Shown here: piece by piece, positions 16,513 through 26,253 of the stretch | Numbering within the stretch: position 1 is the first letter of the stretch | How the letters are laid out: each line of letters starts with the position of its first letter | Made by a program: the position numbers and the translations under genes | Assembly (NCBI GenBank): GCA_017939795.1 | Contig: JAGBAA010000092.1 | Location: 1 to 64,000 of the forward strand | DNA length: 64,000 bases | Direction: 5' to 3' | Source: Thermoguttaceae bacterium | GTDB taxonomy: Bacteria; Planctomycetota; Planctomycetia; Pirellulales; Thermoguttaceae | Notes under the pieces: generated by a model | What the model was told of the DNA's origin: nothing | What the model saw: the letters and a program-made list of their open reading frames with translations, nothing else | Database searches by the model: none

Positions 16513-18633
16513 ATGCGAAAGATACTCTCCGCTTTCATTCTGACTGCGCTCGTTTTCGGCCAGTCCATTTTCAATTCCTCCTTTACTTCTCCGGTCTGTG
16601 CAGATGAGACGGTCTACGATGTCGTCGTGTACGGCGGGTCCAGTGCCGGTGTTTCTGCGGCAGTCCAGGCGAAACGCATGGGCAAGACCGCCGTCATCGT
16701 CTGCCCGGATGTCCATCTCGGCGGACTTTCATCTGCTGGACTCGGCGCGACCGACTCGGGAAACCGGGCCGTCATCGGCGGAATTTCCCGTGAATTCTAT
16801 CATCGGCTCTGGAAACACTACCAGAAGCCCGAATCGTGGAACTGGACGGCGATTCCGAATTACGGAATGCCCGGTCAGGGCGGACGCGGTTTCGATAATG
16901 ACACGCAGACCGCGTGGGTCTTTGAGCCGCACGTTGCGGAAATGGTCTTCGAGGACTTCGTGAAGGAAAACGACATTCCTGTCTTTCGCGGACGGTATCT
17001 GGACCGCATGAAGAAGGACTGCGTTCAGAAAGACGGGACGCAGATCGTTTCCATCCGCATGAAAAACGGCGAGACCTGGCGCGGGAAGACGTTCATCGAC
17101 GCGACTTACGAGGGGGACCTGCTCGCAGCTGCCGGCGTCTCGTACACGCTGGGACGCGAAAGTAACGAAACGTACGGCGAAACCCTCAACGGCATCCAGG
17201 TCGCGTATGCACACTACCATCAGTTCAACCCGTACGTGGACCCCTACGTCATCCCCGGCAAGCCGGAAAGCGGGCTTCTGCCGTACGTGAATGAGACGAT
17301 CGGAAAAGACGGCGACGGCGACACGAGAATGCAGGCGTACTGCTACCGCCTCTGCATGACGAAGATCCCGGAAAACCGTGTACCGTTCACGAAACCCGAA
17401 AATTACGACCCGAAAAACTACGAGCTTTACCTCCGTTCTCTGGAAGCCGGTCAGCGTTTTTTGATGATCAACTCGGCGATGCCCAACGGAAAGACCGACA
17501 CGAACAACGGCGGCCCGTTCTCGCATGACTTCATCGGACAGAACTACGGATACGTCGAGGCGGACGACGACGAACGCGAAAAGATCTGCCTTGCGCATGA
17601 ACTCTGGCAGCGCGGTTTGATGTGGACGCTCCAAAATGACCCGCGCGTTCCGAAAGACGTGCACGAAAAGTACAAAGACTGGGGGCTGGCGAAAGACGAA
17701 TTTGCCGACACGCGGCACTTCGGCCACAAGATCTACGTGCGCGAAGGCCGACGCATGGTCAGCGACTACGTGCACACGGAACTCCACTGCCGCCGCATCG
17801 AACCGACTCCGCGTCCGATCGGCTTCGGATCGTACCAGATGGACTCCCACCACTGCCAGCGCTACGTCCGCATTCTGGAAGACGGAAGAGCCGTCGTGTG
17901 GAACGAAGGGGACGTGGAAGTCTCCCCGCGCGGTGCGTACCCGATCGATTTCGGGACCATCATTCCGAAACGTTCCGAATGCACGAACCTGCTCGTTCCG
18001 ATCTGCGTTTCCAGCTCGCACATCGCGTACGGCTCGATCCGCATGGAGCCGGTCTTCATGATCCTCGGTCAGAGCGCCGCGACGGCCGCTTCCATGGCCA
18101 TCGATGAAAATCTGGCCGTTCAGGACGTAAACTACGAGAAACTCGCCGCCCGTCTGAAGGCAGATGCACAGGTCATCGACTATCCGCTGGCTCCTCCGAG
18201 TCTCGTAAACATGACGGATGACCGCGTACCGGGGATCTACTGCAGCGACGAAAATGCGAAGCTGGAAGGGGATTGGCACTTCAACGACAAAGTGTCGCCG
18301 CGCATTGGAAAAGGCTACCATCACGATGACGGAACGAAATGCGGAACGAAAAAAGCAACGTACACGCTGGATATTCCGAAGGCCGGCGAATACGATGTCC
18401 GCCTGATCTACGTCCCGCTCTCGAACCGCGCGACGAACGTCCCGGTCGAGGTCCACACGGCCGACGGTGTGAAGACGCTCACAGTCAACCAGCAGAAATG
18501 CGGGCACACACCCTTCCAGTCGATCGGAACGTTCCGCTTTGAAGCCGGAAAAGGAAAGGCGAAGATCGTGATCTCGAACAAAAACGTGAACGGTCACGTG
18601 CTGCTCGACGGCGTTCAGCTGCTCGCGAAGTAG
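16513..18633 (+). CDS. Secreted FAD-dependent oxidoreductase (FAD_oxidored family)
   Basis: 706 aa. The signal peptide (about 1-34) is followed by an FAD-binding Rossmann motif, YDVVVYGGSSAGVSAAVQAKR, with the usual GGLSSAGLGATDSG segment after it. This is the FAD-dependent oxidoreductase family common in planctomycetes and often mislabelled xanthan lyase. The body continues to about residue 590. The last ~100 residues (GEYDVRLIYVPLSNRATNVPVEV...VLLDGVQL) form a beta-sandwich like the golvesin/xanthan-lyase carbohydrate-binding-type domain. Together they suggest oxidation of a polysaccharide or its fragments outside the cytoplasm. An AGAAAGG site precedes the ATG. It is probably monocistronic and is followed directly by an interspersed element. 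The substrate cannot be read from sequence. Confidence 0.93.
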   Translation: MRKILSAFILTALVFGQSIFNSSFTSPVCADETVYDVVVYGGSSAGVSAAVQAKRMGKTAVIVCPDVHLGGLSSAGLGATDSGNRAVIGGISREFYHRLWKHYQKPESWNWTAIPNYGMPGQGGRGFDNDTQTAWVFEPHVAEMVFEDFVKENDIPVFRGRYLDRMKKDCVQKDGTQIVSIRMKNGETWRGKTFIDATYEGDLLAAAGVSYTLGRESNETYGETLNGIQVAYAHYHQFNPYVDPYVIPGKPESGLLPYVNETIGKDGDGDTRMQAYCYRLCMTKIPENRVPFTKPENYDPKNYELYLRSLEAGQRFLMINSAMPNGKTDTNNGGPFSHDFIGQNYGYVEADDDEREKICLAHELWQRGLMWTLQNDPRVPKDVHEKYKDWGLAKDEFADTRHFGHKIYVREGRRMVSDYVHTELHCRRIEPTPRPIGFGSYQMDSHHCQRYVRILEDGRAVVWNEGDVEVSPRGAYPIDFGTIIPKRSECTNLLVPICVSSSHIAYGSIRMEPVFMILGQSAATAASMAIDENLAVQDVNYEKLAARLKADAQVIDYPLAPPSLVNMTDDRVPGIYCSDENAKLEGDWHFNDKVSPRIGKGYHHDDGTKCGTKKATYTLDIPKAGEYDVRLIYVPLSNRATNVPVEVHTADGVKTLTVNQQKCGHTPFQSIGTFRFEAGKGKAKIVISNKNVNGHVLLDGVQLLAK

Positions 18634-18639
18634 TTTGCG

Positions 18640-18860
18640 AAAAACATCAAAAAGTTTTTGAAGAAAGAGTCTGAGAGGGAAACTGTAAAATGTTTCCCTC
18701 TCACGGCCGCAGTCTCTTTGTGGGCAGCCAGACGGCTCTCGCAGAGTGCCGTCGCGCGTGGGACCTTTCGCCGAAAATCTCCGCCATTGAGAGCACAGAA
18801 TATCCGCAGGATCTCACAGAAGGTGGAACGCGAAAGCGCGGAAAGAAACCAGATCCACGA
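18640..18860 (+). repeat. Interspersed hairpin element, copy R2
   Basis: Forward copy. CATCAAAAAGTTTTTGAAG arm (18645-18663), hairpin GAGAGGGAAAC/GTTTCCCTCTC (18673-18702), the GGCTCTCGCAGAGTGCC mini-hairpin and the GTCGCGCGTGGGACC module (about 18731-18766), then a degenerate tail containing GAGAGCACAGAATA. It starts within 10 bases of the oxidoreductase stop. The rest of the gap to 19021 is AT-rich with no gene. Confidence 0.85.
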
Positions 18861-19021
18861 AGTGATTCAAAAATCTTAAAATTCATTTAGTGATTTTTCG
18901 CTTTTTCGTGAATTTTGTGTCTGGATGAGTTCCTTTCTCTTTCAGTATTTTCTCGCGGCTCTCTCTGTTTTAGCGGCGGAGATCATCGAAACAAACCGAT
19001 GGGATCAGAAAAGAAGAAAAA

Positions 19022-20272
19022 ATGGAATCCTCGCTCTCAGATAAAAAGAAGACTCTCCGAAGTACTTTAAGAAAACTCCGCGCAGCCGTTTCGGATCGGC
19101 ATGAACGGAGTCGGCGTGCGTGCGTGCGCATTTTGGAAATGCCTGCCTGGAAAACAGTCCGGGCGGTTTTGGTCTACGTGAATTTCCGCTCAGAGATCGA
19201 GACGGATCTCCTGATCGAAGCACTTCTCGCAGCCCCCGAAAAACGGTGCATCGTGCCGTATTGCCTTCCGGACGGAGGACTGGAGCTGGTGGAGATCCGT
19301 TCGCGGGAGGAACTGGAACCGGGCGCATACGGCATCCCGGAACCCAAAGCTGCGGTCCGTCAGCATCCGGAGCGTATCGTTTTGCCGCAGGAACTCGATC
19401 TTGCTGTCCTTCCGGGCGTAGGCTTTGACCTTCAGGGACGGCGTCTCGGCCAGGGAGGCGGATTTTACGACCGGCTTCTCCCGAAACTCCGAAAAGAGAC
19501 GCCGACCGTCGGCATTGCGTTTGAGTGCCAGCTCACGGAGGTACTCCCGTCCGAACCGCACGATCTGGGAGTGAAATTCATCGCGACGGAAGAACGGTTT
19601 CAGGACGCCCGATTCCAGGTCTGGGGACTCCTCGGCGGGATCGCGGGAGGAAAATCGCTCGCGGCAGAGTTTTTCCGGCAAAAAGAGATCCCGGTCTTCG
19701 ACGCGGACCGTGCGGGACACGCGCTCTACGAGCGGTCCGACATTCGGGAGCGTCTGCTTCGCCGCTGGGGACCGGAAATTCTTGCCGACGACGGAACGCC
19801 CGACCGAAAAAAGATCGCGCAGAAGGTCTTTCAGGCTGCGGGAGATCCGACGGAAGGGCCAACGAAAAGCCCTGCAGGAAACTCTTCAGAAAAAACTTCC
19901 GAAAACGCGGAACTCGCCTTCCTGAACGCTCTTTTCCATCCGGCGATCCACAGAGAATGGCTGAAATTCCGCGAAACCGCAGCCCGGAACGGCAAACCGC
20001 TCGTGATCCTTGACGCACCGCTGCTTCTGGAAATTGGCTGGAAAGAGGAGTGCGGCGAACTGCTTTTCATCGAGACTCCGCGAGACCGCCAGATCCGTTT
20101 CGCGCTTTCGAGAGGCTGGACGCTTGAGGAGCTTGAATCGCGGGAACGCCGTCAGCTTTCCCTGGCGGAAAAACGGGCGTCCGCGACGCTTTTGGTGTCC
20201 AATGACGGCACGAAAGAGGAACTGATCGGGCGTCTTGAGGCACTTTTTGCGAAAAAATTCGCAGGAAATTGA
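19022..20272 (+). CDS. Fusion of 5-formyltetrahydrofolate cyclo-ligase (FthC) and dephospho-CoA kinase (CoaE)
   Basis: 416 aa. Residues about 5-195 match 5-formyl-THF cyclo-ligase (methenyl-THF synthetase): AVLVYVNFRSEIETDLLIE, IVPYCLPDGG and the signature PGVGFDLQGRRLGQGGGFYDRLL (131-153). From about 198 the chain becomes dephospho-CoA kinase: Walker A GGIAGGKS (205-212), the DAD motif in VFDADRAGHALYE (226-237), and FHPAIHREW and DAPLLLEIGW segments. One polypeptide would thus salvage 5-formyl-THF and perform the last step of CoA synthesis. The junction is direct, with no linker or frameshift. A Gly/Ser/Thr-rich insertion (about 278-300) interrupts the CoaE part. The ribosome site is weak. 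Each domain is recognisable; the fusion is unusual to my knowledge. Confidence 0.92.
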   Translation: MESSLSDKKKTLRSTLRKLRAAVSDRHERSRRACVRILEMPAWKTVRAVLVYVNFRSEIETDLLIEALLAAPEKRCIVPYCLPDGGLELVEIRSREELEPGAYGIPEPKAAVRQHPERIVLPQELDLAVLPGVGFDLQGRRLGQGGGFYDRLLPKLRKETPTVGIAFECQLTEVLPSEPHDLGVKFIATEERFQDARFQVWGLLGGIAGGKSLAAEFFRQKEIPVFDADRAGHALYERSDIRERLLRRWGPEILADDGTPDRKKIAQKVFQAAGDPTEGPTKSPAGNSSEKTSENAELAFLNALFHPAIHREWLKFRETAARNGKPLVILDAPLLLEIGWKEECGELLFIETPRDRQIRFALSRGWTLEELESRERRQLSLAEKRASATLLVSNDGTKEELIGRLEALFAKKFAGN

Positions 20273-20293
20273 AATTCAGGGCAGCTCGCCCCC

Positions 20294-20322
20294 TTGCCCC
20301 GCATCTGCTTTTTCGGTATAAT
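20294..20322 (+). promoter_or_regulatory. Promoter of aroC
   Basis: TTGCCC (20294-20299), 17-nt spacer, TATAAT (20317-20322). It lies just past the FthC-CoaE stop and about 165 bases before the aroC start. Confidence 0.65.
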
Positions 20323-20488
20323 GTGGAGCGGATCGGTCGGCATTTCGAGGCACACTCTCACTGTTTGACGGAAATGCTTTTCCGACCGGCAACCAAAACT
20401 CAACTCCCGAAACCCCAAAACCAACTCCCGAAAATTCCGCAAATTTCCGGGAAGATCAGATAGAAAATTCAGACTGGATCAAAATTTC

Positions 20489-21688
20489 ATGTTGACTTAC
20501 CATACGGCCGGTGAATCGCACGGCAAAGGACTTTTGGCTCTGGTGGACGGTTTCCCCGCAGGGCTGGAGATTCAGACGGAAACGATCAACTACGAGCTTG
20601 CCCGGCGTCAGGGCGGCTATGGACGCGGCGGACGTCAGCGTCTTGAAACGGACACCGCAGAGATCCTGACGGGGATCTGGGGCATGAAGACCATCGGCAG
20701 TCCCATCGCGCTCTGGGTCAAAAATCGCGACTACCGTCTCCCCGACCTTCCGGACCTCGAGACCGCACGGCCGGGACACGGAGACCTCACCGGCTCCAGA
20801 AAGTTCCTTTCCGGAATGCGCGCCATCCTTGAAAGAGCGAGTGCCCGCGAAACGGCCGCACGTGTCGCGGCAGGCGGACTGGCTCGGCAGCTTCTCTCGC
20901 TTCTCGGGATCGAAGCCGTTGGTTTCGTTCAGCAGGTCGGCGATGTTCCGCTTCCCGTGACGGCAGAAGCGGAGGAACTCTTTGACCGCCTGAAAGAAGC
21001 AGGCGAAAACGGTACGGACTGCGCCCCGATCATGGCGAAGATCCGAAAATTCCGCGACGAAAACGACCTCTACGCGCTCTCCGCCGAAAACGCGATCGAG
21101 GCAGGAAAAGCCAGGATCGACCGTGCAGCCAAAGAGGGCGACACACTGGGCGGGATCATTGAAGTCCGCGTCACGGGCCTTCCGTTTGGTCTTGGAACGC
21201 ACGCGCAGTGGGACGCAAAGCTCGACGGCAAACTCGCACAGGCAGTCATGGCGGTCCAGGCAGTCAAGGGCGTCGAGATCGGTCTGGGATTTGAAGCCGC
21301 AAAACTTCCGGGAAGCCTGGTCCATGACGCCATCGGCTATGATGAAGCGAAACAGAACTCGCGGACGCTCGGTTTTGTCCGTCCCACGAATCGAGCCGGC
21401 GGTTTGGAAGCAGGAATGACGAATGCTCAGCCTCTGATCCTCCGCGCCGCCATGAAACCGATCGCGACCCTGCGAAAAGGTCTTCCGACGGTCGACCCGG
21501 TCACGCATAAATCGGTCTCGGCTTGCTGGGAACGCAGCGACATCTGCGCCATTTCAGCCGCCAGCGTCGTGGTGGAAAACGTGACGGCATTTGAGATCGC
21601 GTCGGCGGTCGTCGAAAAATTCGGCGGAGACAGCGTGGAAGAGATCCGCGAACGCATTGCGCTTTTCGAATCGCTCGCACGCCGTTAA
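20489..21688 (+). CDS. aroC: Chorismate synthase
   Basis: 399 aa. Full-length chorismate synthase, slightly longer than the usual ~360. The family motifs are present: GESHGKGLLALVDGFPAGL near the N-terminus, the Arg/Gly-rich FMN/EPSP-binding stretch GGYGRGGRQRLETD, then GSRKFLSGMRAILERASARETAARVAAG (internal part) and, near the C-terminus, GGLEAGMTNAQPL and RSDICAISAASVVVEN. It converts EPSP to chorismate with reduced FMN, the last common step of aromatic amino acid synthesis in the cytoplasm. No other aro gene is adjacent. It has its own promoter at 20294-20322. Confidence 0.97.
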   Translation: MLTYHTAGESHGKGLLALVDGFPAGLEIQTETINYELARRQGGYGRGGRQRLETDTAEILTGIWGMKTIGSPIALWVKNRDYRLPDLPDLETARPGHGDLTGSRKFLSGMRAILERASARETAARVAAGGLARQLLSLLGIEAVGFVQQVGDVPLPVTAEAEELFDRLKEAGENGTDCAPIMAKIRKFRDENDLYALSAENAIEAGKARIDRAAKEGDTLGGIIEVRVTGLPFGLGTHAQWDAKLDGKLAQAVMAVQAVKGVEIGLGFEAAKLPGSLVHDAIGYDEAKQNSRTLGFVRPTNRAGGLEAGMTNAQPLILRAAMKPIATLRKGLPTVDPVTHKSVSACWERSDICAISAASVVVENVTAFEIASAVVEKFGGDSVEEIRERIALFESLARR

Positions 21689-21820
21689 GCGGATCCCTGT
21701 CCGGCATTCAACGGATCCCCGCACGCTGCCAGGCTGGATCTCATACGACGCTCAAGAGAAAATGAAATTCGGCCGTTTGGCGTTTAAAATATGAAAACAG
21801 ACGGCCTGAAAAGGAAAAAC

Positions 21821-22999
21821 ATGACGAAACGCACGCTCCTTTTGACGCTTTTCCTTCTGTTTGGCTTTCTGCCGACCGCAGGACTTTTCCTGTGGGGCAG
21901 TTACCGCCACACGGTCTGGTACGTCCAAAATTGGAATTCACGTGCGGAACGCCTTCTTGAACTTCCCGTGAAGGCCGACTCCATCGTTCACGAATCTCCG
22001 GGTTCCGGACGACTGTACGGTCTCTCCTTTTTCATGCCGGAAAGTACGGAAGAAAAACCTCTTCTCCTTGCTCAAATGCCGTGGGCAGACTGGGTCCGGT
22101 ACACGACGCTCCGGGAGGGCCGGGAAGTCAGCCTCACCAAATGGACGCTTCCGGAACTGAAACTGTCGCCGCACTGTCTGGAAACGCTCTGGACCGCGCA
22201 TCAGCATTTTCTTTCTGCGCAGGACTGGCACGGCCGGGAGCTGATCCTTGAGCTGGAGAAGGATGGTATGGTGCAAACCGGATTTGATGAAAATGCGCTC
22301 CGTCTCCATGAAGCGGAACTTCGGATCCGAATGCAAAAAGGGACTCCCGAAACGGAAATTTCCTTCCTGGTGCCGGAGTTAGATCGAAAGGCCAAAGTTT
22401 TTCTTTCGCTTCGCAGTATTCAGAAAAACGGTTCCCGCACGATGCAGGCGACGCTGAAAACGGACGTCGGCGGGCTTCCGACGCACTATCTGACGCCGAT
22501 CTTCCCGATGCTGAATGCTCTCGGCTCTGACGCACGATTCACCGGTGCGATCGAGATCCAGCAAACGTTCAGCCGATGGAGCGGTTTCTTTCGCGGGAAA
22601 TTTGACGAGGTGGACGCTTCGGTATTTTTCCCGGAAAAAAATCTCATGGGCAAAGGGACGCTGGTGGTCGAAAATGCGCGGTTTGACGCATCCCAGCTCA
22701 TTTTTGCGGACGGGAATTTTCGAATGATCCAGGGAACCATCTCAAAACCGTTTTTGGAGCAGCTCGCACACACGACGCAGCTGACGGTGCGCGGAGTCAA
22801 CGTTTTGGAAGAAACGGTGGATCTCCAGGAACTTGCGTTCCGTTTTCAGATCCGAAATTCCCAGATGCAGATCTTCGGAGAATGCGGCGGATACGAATCC
22901 GGAGTTTTCCTCATGGGCCCCAACGGACCGATGCTCACCGAACCCACATTTCCGCGAGAGCCGTTTTCCCGTGCGATCCTGATGGACGCGCTCTTCTGA
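21821..22999 (+). CDS. Membrane-anchored protein of unknown function
   Basis: 392 aa from the ATG at 21821, preferred over the in-frame ATG at 21791 because AAAAGGA lies just before it and none precedes the other. One N-terminal hydrophobic helix (TLLLTLFLLFGFLPTAGLFLWG) anchors a large extracytoplasmic domain. The domain has alternating beta-strand patterns, and its second half (GKGTLVVENARFDASQLIFADGNFRMIQG, shortened here) is reminiscent of AsmA/DUF-type beta-helical proteins, but the resemblance is weak. No catalytic motif was seen. It follows aroC by about 130 bases. It is probably involved in the cell envelope; not recognised. Confidence 0.85.
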   Translation: MTKRTLLLTLFLLFGFLPTAGLFLWGSYRHTVWYVQNWNSRAERLLELPVKADSIVHESPGSGRLYGLSFFMPESTEEKPLLLAQMPWADWVRYTTLREGREVSLTKWTLPELKLSPHCLETLWTAHQHFLSAQDWHGRELILELEKDGMVQTGFDENALRLHEAELRIRMQKGTPETEISFLVPELDRKAKVFLSLRSIQKNGSRTMQATLKTDVGGLPTHYLTPIFPMLNALGSDARFTGAIEIQQTFSRWSGFFRGKFDEVDASVFFPEKNLMGKGTLVVENARFDASQLIFADGNFRMIQGTISKPFLEQLAHTTQLTVRGVNVLEETVDLQELAFRFQIRNSQMQIFGECGGYESGVFLMGPNGPMLTEPTFPREPFSRAILMDALF

Positions 23000-23108
23000 A
23001 CGTGATTTTCTGAACGTGATTTTGAAGGGGTTTTTCTTTTCCAGAGTACAGACACACGAAGCTTCACCGGATTTTTGTCTAAAAATCGGAATTTCGTCCG
23101 GCGAGGGA

Positions 23109-23137
23109 TTGACGGCGGGACCGCTTTCTGCTAAAAT
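23109..23137 (+). promoter_or_regulatory. Promoter of the Tat-exported protein gene
   Basis: TTGACG (23109-23114), 17-nt spacer, TAAAAT (23132-23137), about 80 bases before the ATG at 23219. Confidence 0.75.
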
Positions 23138-23218
23138 ATGGAAAATACAGAAAACCTGAAACGGAACTGAGAAAATCAGTTTTCGAAAAAGCCATCCCCC
23201 TTACTGAAAGTTTCCAAA

Positions 23219-25831
23219 ATGAAAAAGAATCCTGCCCAAGATCCAGCCAAAAATTTCTCCATTTCCGAAGTTTCACGCCGTGAGTTCTGCGGTTCCATGG
23301 CCGGAGGTCTCCTTTTCCTGGCACTTCCGGCTTCAGCAGTCTGCGCAAATGGTGCGGGAACGGACGCAAATGCCGACGCGGAGAAAAACGCCGAGCAGAA
23401 CGCAGGAAATGACGCAGCCGCCCCCAAAGAATTTCCGTGTTTCAGCGGGATCTATCCCCACCTGGCCAACTTCAACCGTGAAGGAGAATGCGGGACCGGC
23501 GCAGTCGTTCCATGGGCTGGAAAGCTCTGGACCATCTCCTACGCGCCGCATGCTCCGTGGGGGTCGACGGATAAACTCTACGAGATCTCTCCGTCACTGG
23601 AAAAAGTCACCCGCCCCGAATCGATCGGAGGGACGCCCGCAAACCGCATGATCCACCCGGAATCGAACCAGCTTTTCATTGGGCCGTACGTCATTGACGC
23701 AAAGGGGAACGTTCGCGTCATTGACGCAAAAGCGATGCCCGGACGCCACACTGGGAACGCGCGCCATCTGACCGACCCGGCGAACAAGATCTACTATGCG
23801 ACGATGGAGGAGGGATTCTATGAAGTGGACGTCCGCACGCTCGAGGTGAAGCAGCTTTACTGCGACTCCAACCGGCCGGACAAAACCTACCGCGACATTC
23901 TGCCCGGATACCATGGAAAAGGATTCTACTCGGCCCAGGAGCGCATCGTGTACTCGAATAACGGGGAGCGTACCGAAAAAGCACGCCGGTATCCGGACAT
24001 CGAGTCGGGGGCGTTGGGACAGTGGAGCGGAAAGGACTGGGAGGTCGTTCTCCGCAACCAGTTCACGGAAGTGACCGGTCCGGGAGGCATTCTCGGAAGC
24101 CATCCGGAACGCGACACGATCTGGGCCGTCGGGTGGGACTACCGCTCGCTGATCCTTCTGGTACTGGACGGCGGAAAGTGGTTCAAATACCGTCTGCCGA
24201 AAGGCTCGCACTGCTACGACGGCGCGCACGGCTGGAATACGGAGTGGCCGCGTATCCGTGAGATCGGCGATCCGGAAGACCTCCTCATGACGATGCACGG
24301 TCTCTTCTGGCACTTCCCGGCCGCCTTCTGTGCGAAAAAAGCCGTCGGGATCCGTCCGCGCGCCGCGTACCTGAAAGTCATTGGCGACTTCTGCCGATGG
24401 AATGACCGCCTCGTCTTCGGGTGCGACGACACAGCGAAAAGCGAATTCCTCAACAAAAGTCCCTTCAAAGGCACTCTGGCGGAACCCGGACAGTCCAACT
24501 CCAACCTCTGGTTCCTGGAGCCGGAAAAACTTGACTCGGAACTTGGACGCCCGCTCGGACGCGGAGCTGTCTGGTTCAATGAAACGGTAGAAGCCGGTAC
24601 GGTCAGCGATCCGTACCTGTTTGGCGGGTGGGATCTCCGCGGTGCGCACATTCGGCACGATGCCGGAAAGAGCGTGGATCTCCGATTCGAAGTTGACCTC
24701 AACGGCGACGGAAACTGGACGGAACTCCGGACAGAAACCGTCTCCGGCGAAGCATGGATCGAATTCCCTGCCGACGTCAAGGGGGAATGGATCCGCGTCT
24801 CGACTGACACAAAACTCCCGAACGCGACCTGCTTCTTCCAGTACGCCATGCGCGAAACACGCTCTGCCGGTCCGCGGGATGCCCGGTTTGAGGGATTGGC
24901 GGCTCCTGGTGCGAAAAACTTCTGCGGCAGTACATTCTGGGTCCGCGCGGATAATCAGCGGCTGGCGGTCGTTTCGCAGATGGTGGAAGACGGGAAACCG
25001 CAGGCGAAACGCTACTATGAGCTGACCGAAGAGAGCAAACTCGTGCGCAGCGACCGTGATTTCGGAGGCGGCGAACAGGGTACGATCGGCCGGATCCTCA
25101 ACATGGTGGAAGTCCGGACGCTTCCGGAAAACGTTTACCGCGTGGATGAGATGAGCGTCATCTGCACGGTGGAGGGACAGGAATTCCGTCTCCCCATTGC
25201 GTGCGATGAGATCGTGAAGCCGCAGATCCTTCCGATGCGTCTGGATCGCGAGGCGGCAACGGAGCGCGACCTGTTCCACTGTGCCGGAATGTTCTACGAG
25301 CTTCCAGCCGTCAACGCGGGCGGACTGCCGAAAGTACGGCCTGTGGCGCGTGATGGAAAACTCATCACGGACTACGCATCCTACCGCGGGCTGATGGTCC
25401 TCGGAGGGATCGAGAAAGCCGCGATGCAGCTTCCGGACGGCGAGCGCAACCCGCACATCATCGTCTCGGAAGACGGAAAAGCTGCACTCTGGGCCGGTGC
25501 GATCGACGACCTCTGGACCTTCGGAAAACCGGCGGCAAAGGGGTTCTTCTGGAAGAACTCGGCCGTAAAGGCGAACGTCCCCTCCCTGCCGTTCCTGATG
25601 ACGGGCTTCGATAAAAAAACGCTGACGCTCACGAATCACGGACAGTCCGAAGTTTCCGTCCGGATCGAAACAGACCTGACGGCCACGGGAGTCTGGAATA
25701 CATACCGAACGTTCACCATCCCGGCAGGCGAAACGCTGATGCACGAATTTCCTGCCGCCTTCCAGTCCTACTGGTTCCGCGCGGCGGCCGATACGGATGC
25801 CGTACTGTCCGGCGAGATGGTCTATGCGTAA
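23219..25831 (+). CDS. Tat-exported protein of unknown function, probable beta-propeller plus beta-sandwich
   Basis: 870 aa. The N-terminus carries a twin-arginine signal: SRREF followed by CGSMAGGLLFLALPASAVCA. After an Ala/Asn/Asp-rich linker, residues about 75-450 contain repeated strand blocks such as GKLWTISYAPHAPWGSTDKLYEIS, KIYYATMEEGFYEVDVRTLEVK and NDRLVFGCDDTAKSE (quoted in parts), typical of a beta-propeller reading out values. A beta-sandwich-like part follows, with VDLRFEVDLNGDGNWTEL and a later ESEVSVRIETDLTATG-like block. Export through Tat suggests folding or cofactor loading in the cytoplasm. It lies between an unknown membrane protein and a PEP-CTERM protein, each with separate transcription signals. 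Homologues of this style occur in planctomycetes and Lentisphaerae as hypotheticals. No enzyme motif identified. Confidence 0.9.
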   Translation: MKKNPAQDPAKNFSISEVSRREFCGSMAGGLLFLALPASAVCANGAGTDANADAEKNAEQNAGNDAAAPKEFPCFSGIYPHLANFNREGECGTGAVVPWAGKLWTISYAPHAPWGSTDKLYEISPSLEKVTRPESIGGTPANRMIHPESNQLFIGPYVIDAKGNVRVIDAKAMPGRHTGNARHLTDPANKIYYATMEEGFYEVDVRTLEVKQLYCDSNRPDKTYRDILPGYHGKGFYSAQERIVYSNNGERTEKARRYPDIESGALGQWSGKDWEVVLRNQFTEVTGPGGILGSHPERDTIWAVGWDYRSLILLVLDGGKWFKYRLPKGSHCYDGAHGWNTEWPRIREIGDPEDLLMTMHGLFWHFPAAFCAKKAVGIRPRAAYLKVIGDFCRWNDRLVFGCDDTAKSEFLNKSPFKGTLAEPGQSNSNLWFLEPEKLDSELGRPLGRGAVWFNETVEAGTVSDPYLFGGWDLRGAHIRHDAGKSVDLRFEVDLNGDGNWTELRTETVSGEAWIEFPADVKGEWIRVSTDTKLPNATCFFQYAMRETRSAGPRDARFEGLAAPGAKNFCGSTFWVRADNQRLAVVSQMVEDGKPQAKRYYELTEESKLVRSDRDFGGGEQGTIGRILNMVEVRTLPENVYRVDEMSVICTVEGQEFRLPIACDEIVKPQILPMRLDREAATERDLFHCAGMFYELPAVNAGGLPKVRPVARDGKLITDYASYRGLMVLGGIEKAAMQLPDGERNPHIIVSEDGKAALWAGAIDDLWTFGKPAAKGFFWKNSAVKANVPSLPFLMTGFDKKTLTLTNHGQSEVSVRIETDLTATGVWNTYRTFTIPAGETLMHEFPAAFQSYWFRAAADTDAVLSGEMVYA

Positions 25832-25837
25832 GTTTTG

Positions 25838-26075
25838 CGAAAAAGGGAAAAACGATTTCAAAATGTTTTTCCCTCTCGGCCGTTCATGACATGACGGGCT
25901 GCCAGGCGGCACTCGGAGAGTGCCGTCGCGCGTGGGACCGCTTGCGCTGCAATCTCAACCACTGAGAGCACAGAAGAGCCGCAGAAACACACTGAAATGG
26001 GGAACATGAAAAGCACAAAAAACATCAAAAAGTTTTAAAAGTGAGACTCTGAGAGGGAAACAATATGGTCGGCAA
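25838..26075 (+). repeat. Interspersed hairpin element, copy R3
   Basis: It starts within a few bases of the preceding stop codon. Hairpin AGGGAAAAAC/GTTTTTCCCT (25844-25874), CATGACATGACGGGC, the GGAGAGTGCCGTCGCGCGTGGGACC module (25914-25940, quoted in part), an AGAAGAGCCGCAGAAACAC stretch, the CATCAAAAAGTTTT arm (about 26023-26038) and then half of a second hairpin (CTGAGAGGGAAAC, about 26049-26061). It looks like two joined or partly deleted copies. The remaining bases up to 26253 are AT-rich with no gene. Confidence 0.85.
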
Positions 26076-26253
26076 AATCGGAATTTTCCGCACGATCAGA
26101 ATCTTAATGTGCTTTTTTTTTCATTTTTGAGATTTTTTTGAGGGGAGAAGCGACTTTATTATTTTTTGGGGCGTATAATTTATTCTGTTTACTGGGAATG
26201 ATTTCAATCAATATATTTTTCCTGGTATTTGCCCCCAACAAATGGAGAATAAA

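Noticed and set aside
18658-18879. Small ORFs inside interspersed elements (also 28461-28757, 31359-31619, 53300-53569)
   Set aside because: Their similar peptides (ESERET...CFPLTA and related strings) come from shared repeat DNA; frames and ends differ between copies and no ribosome site is conserved.
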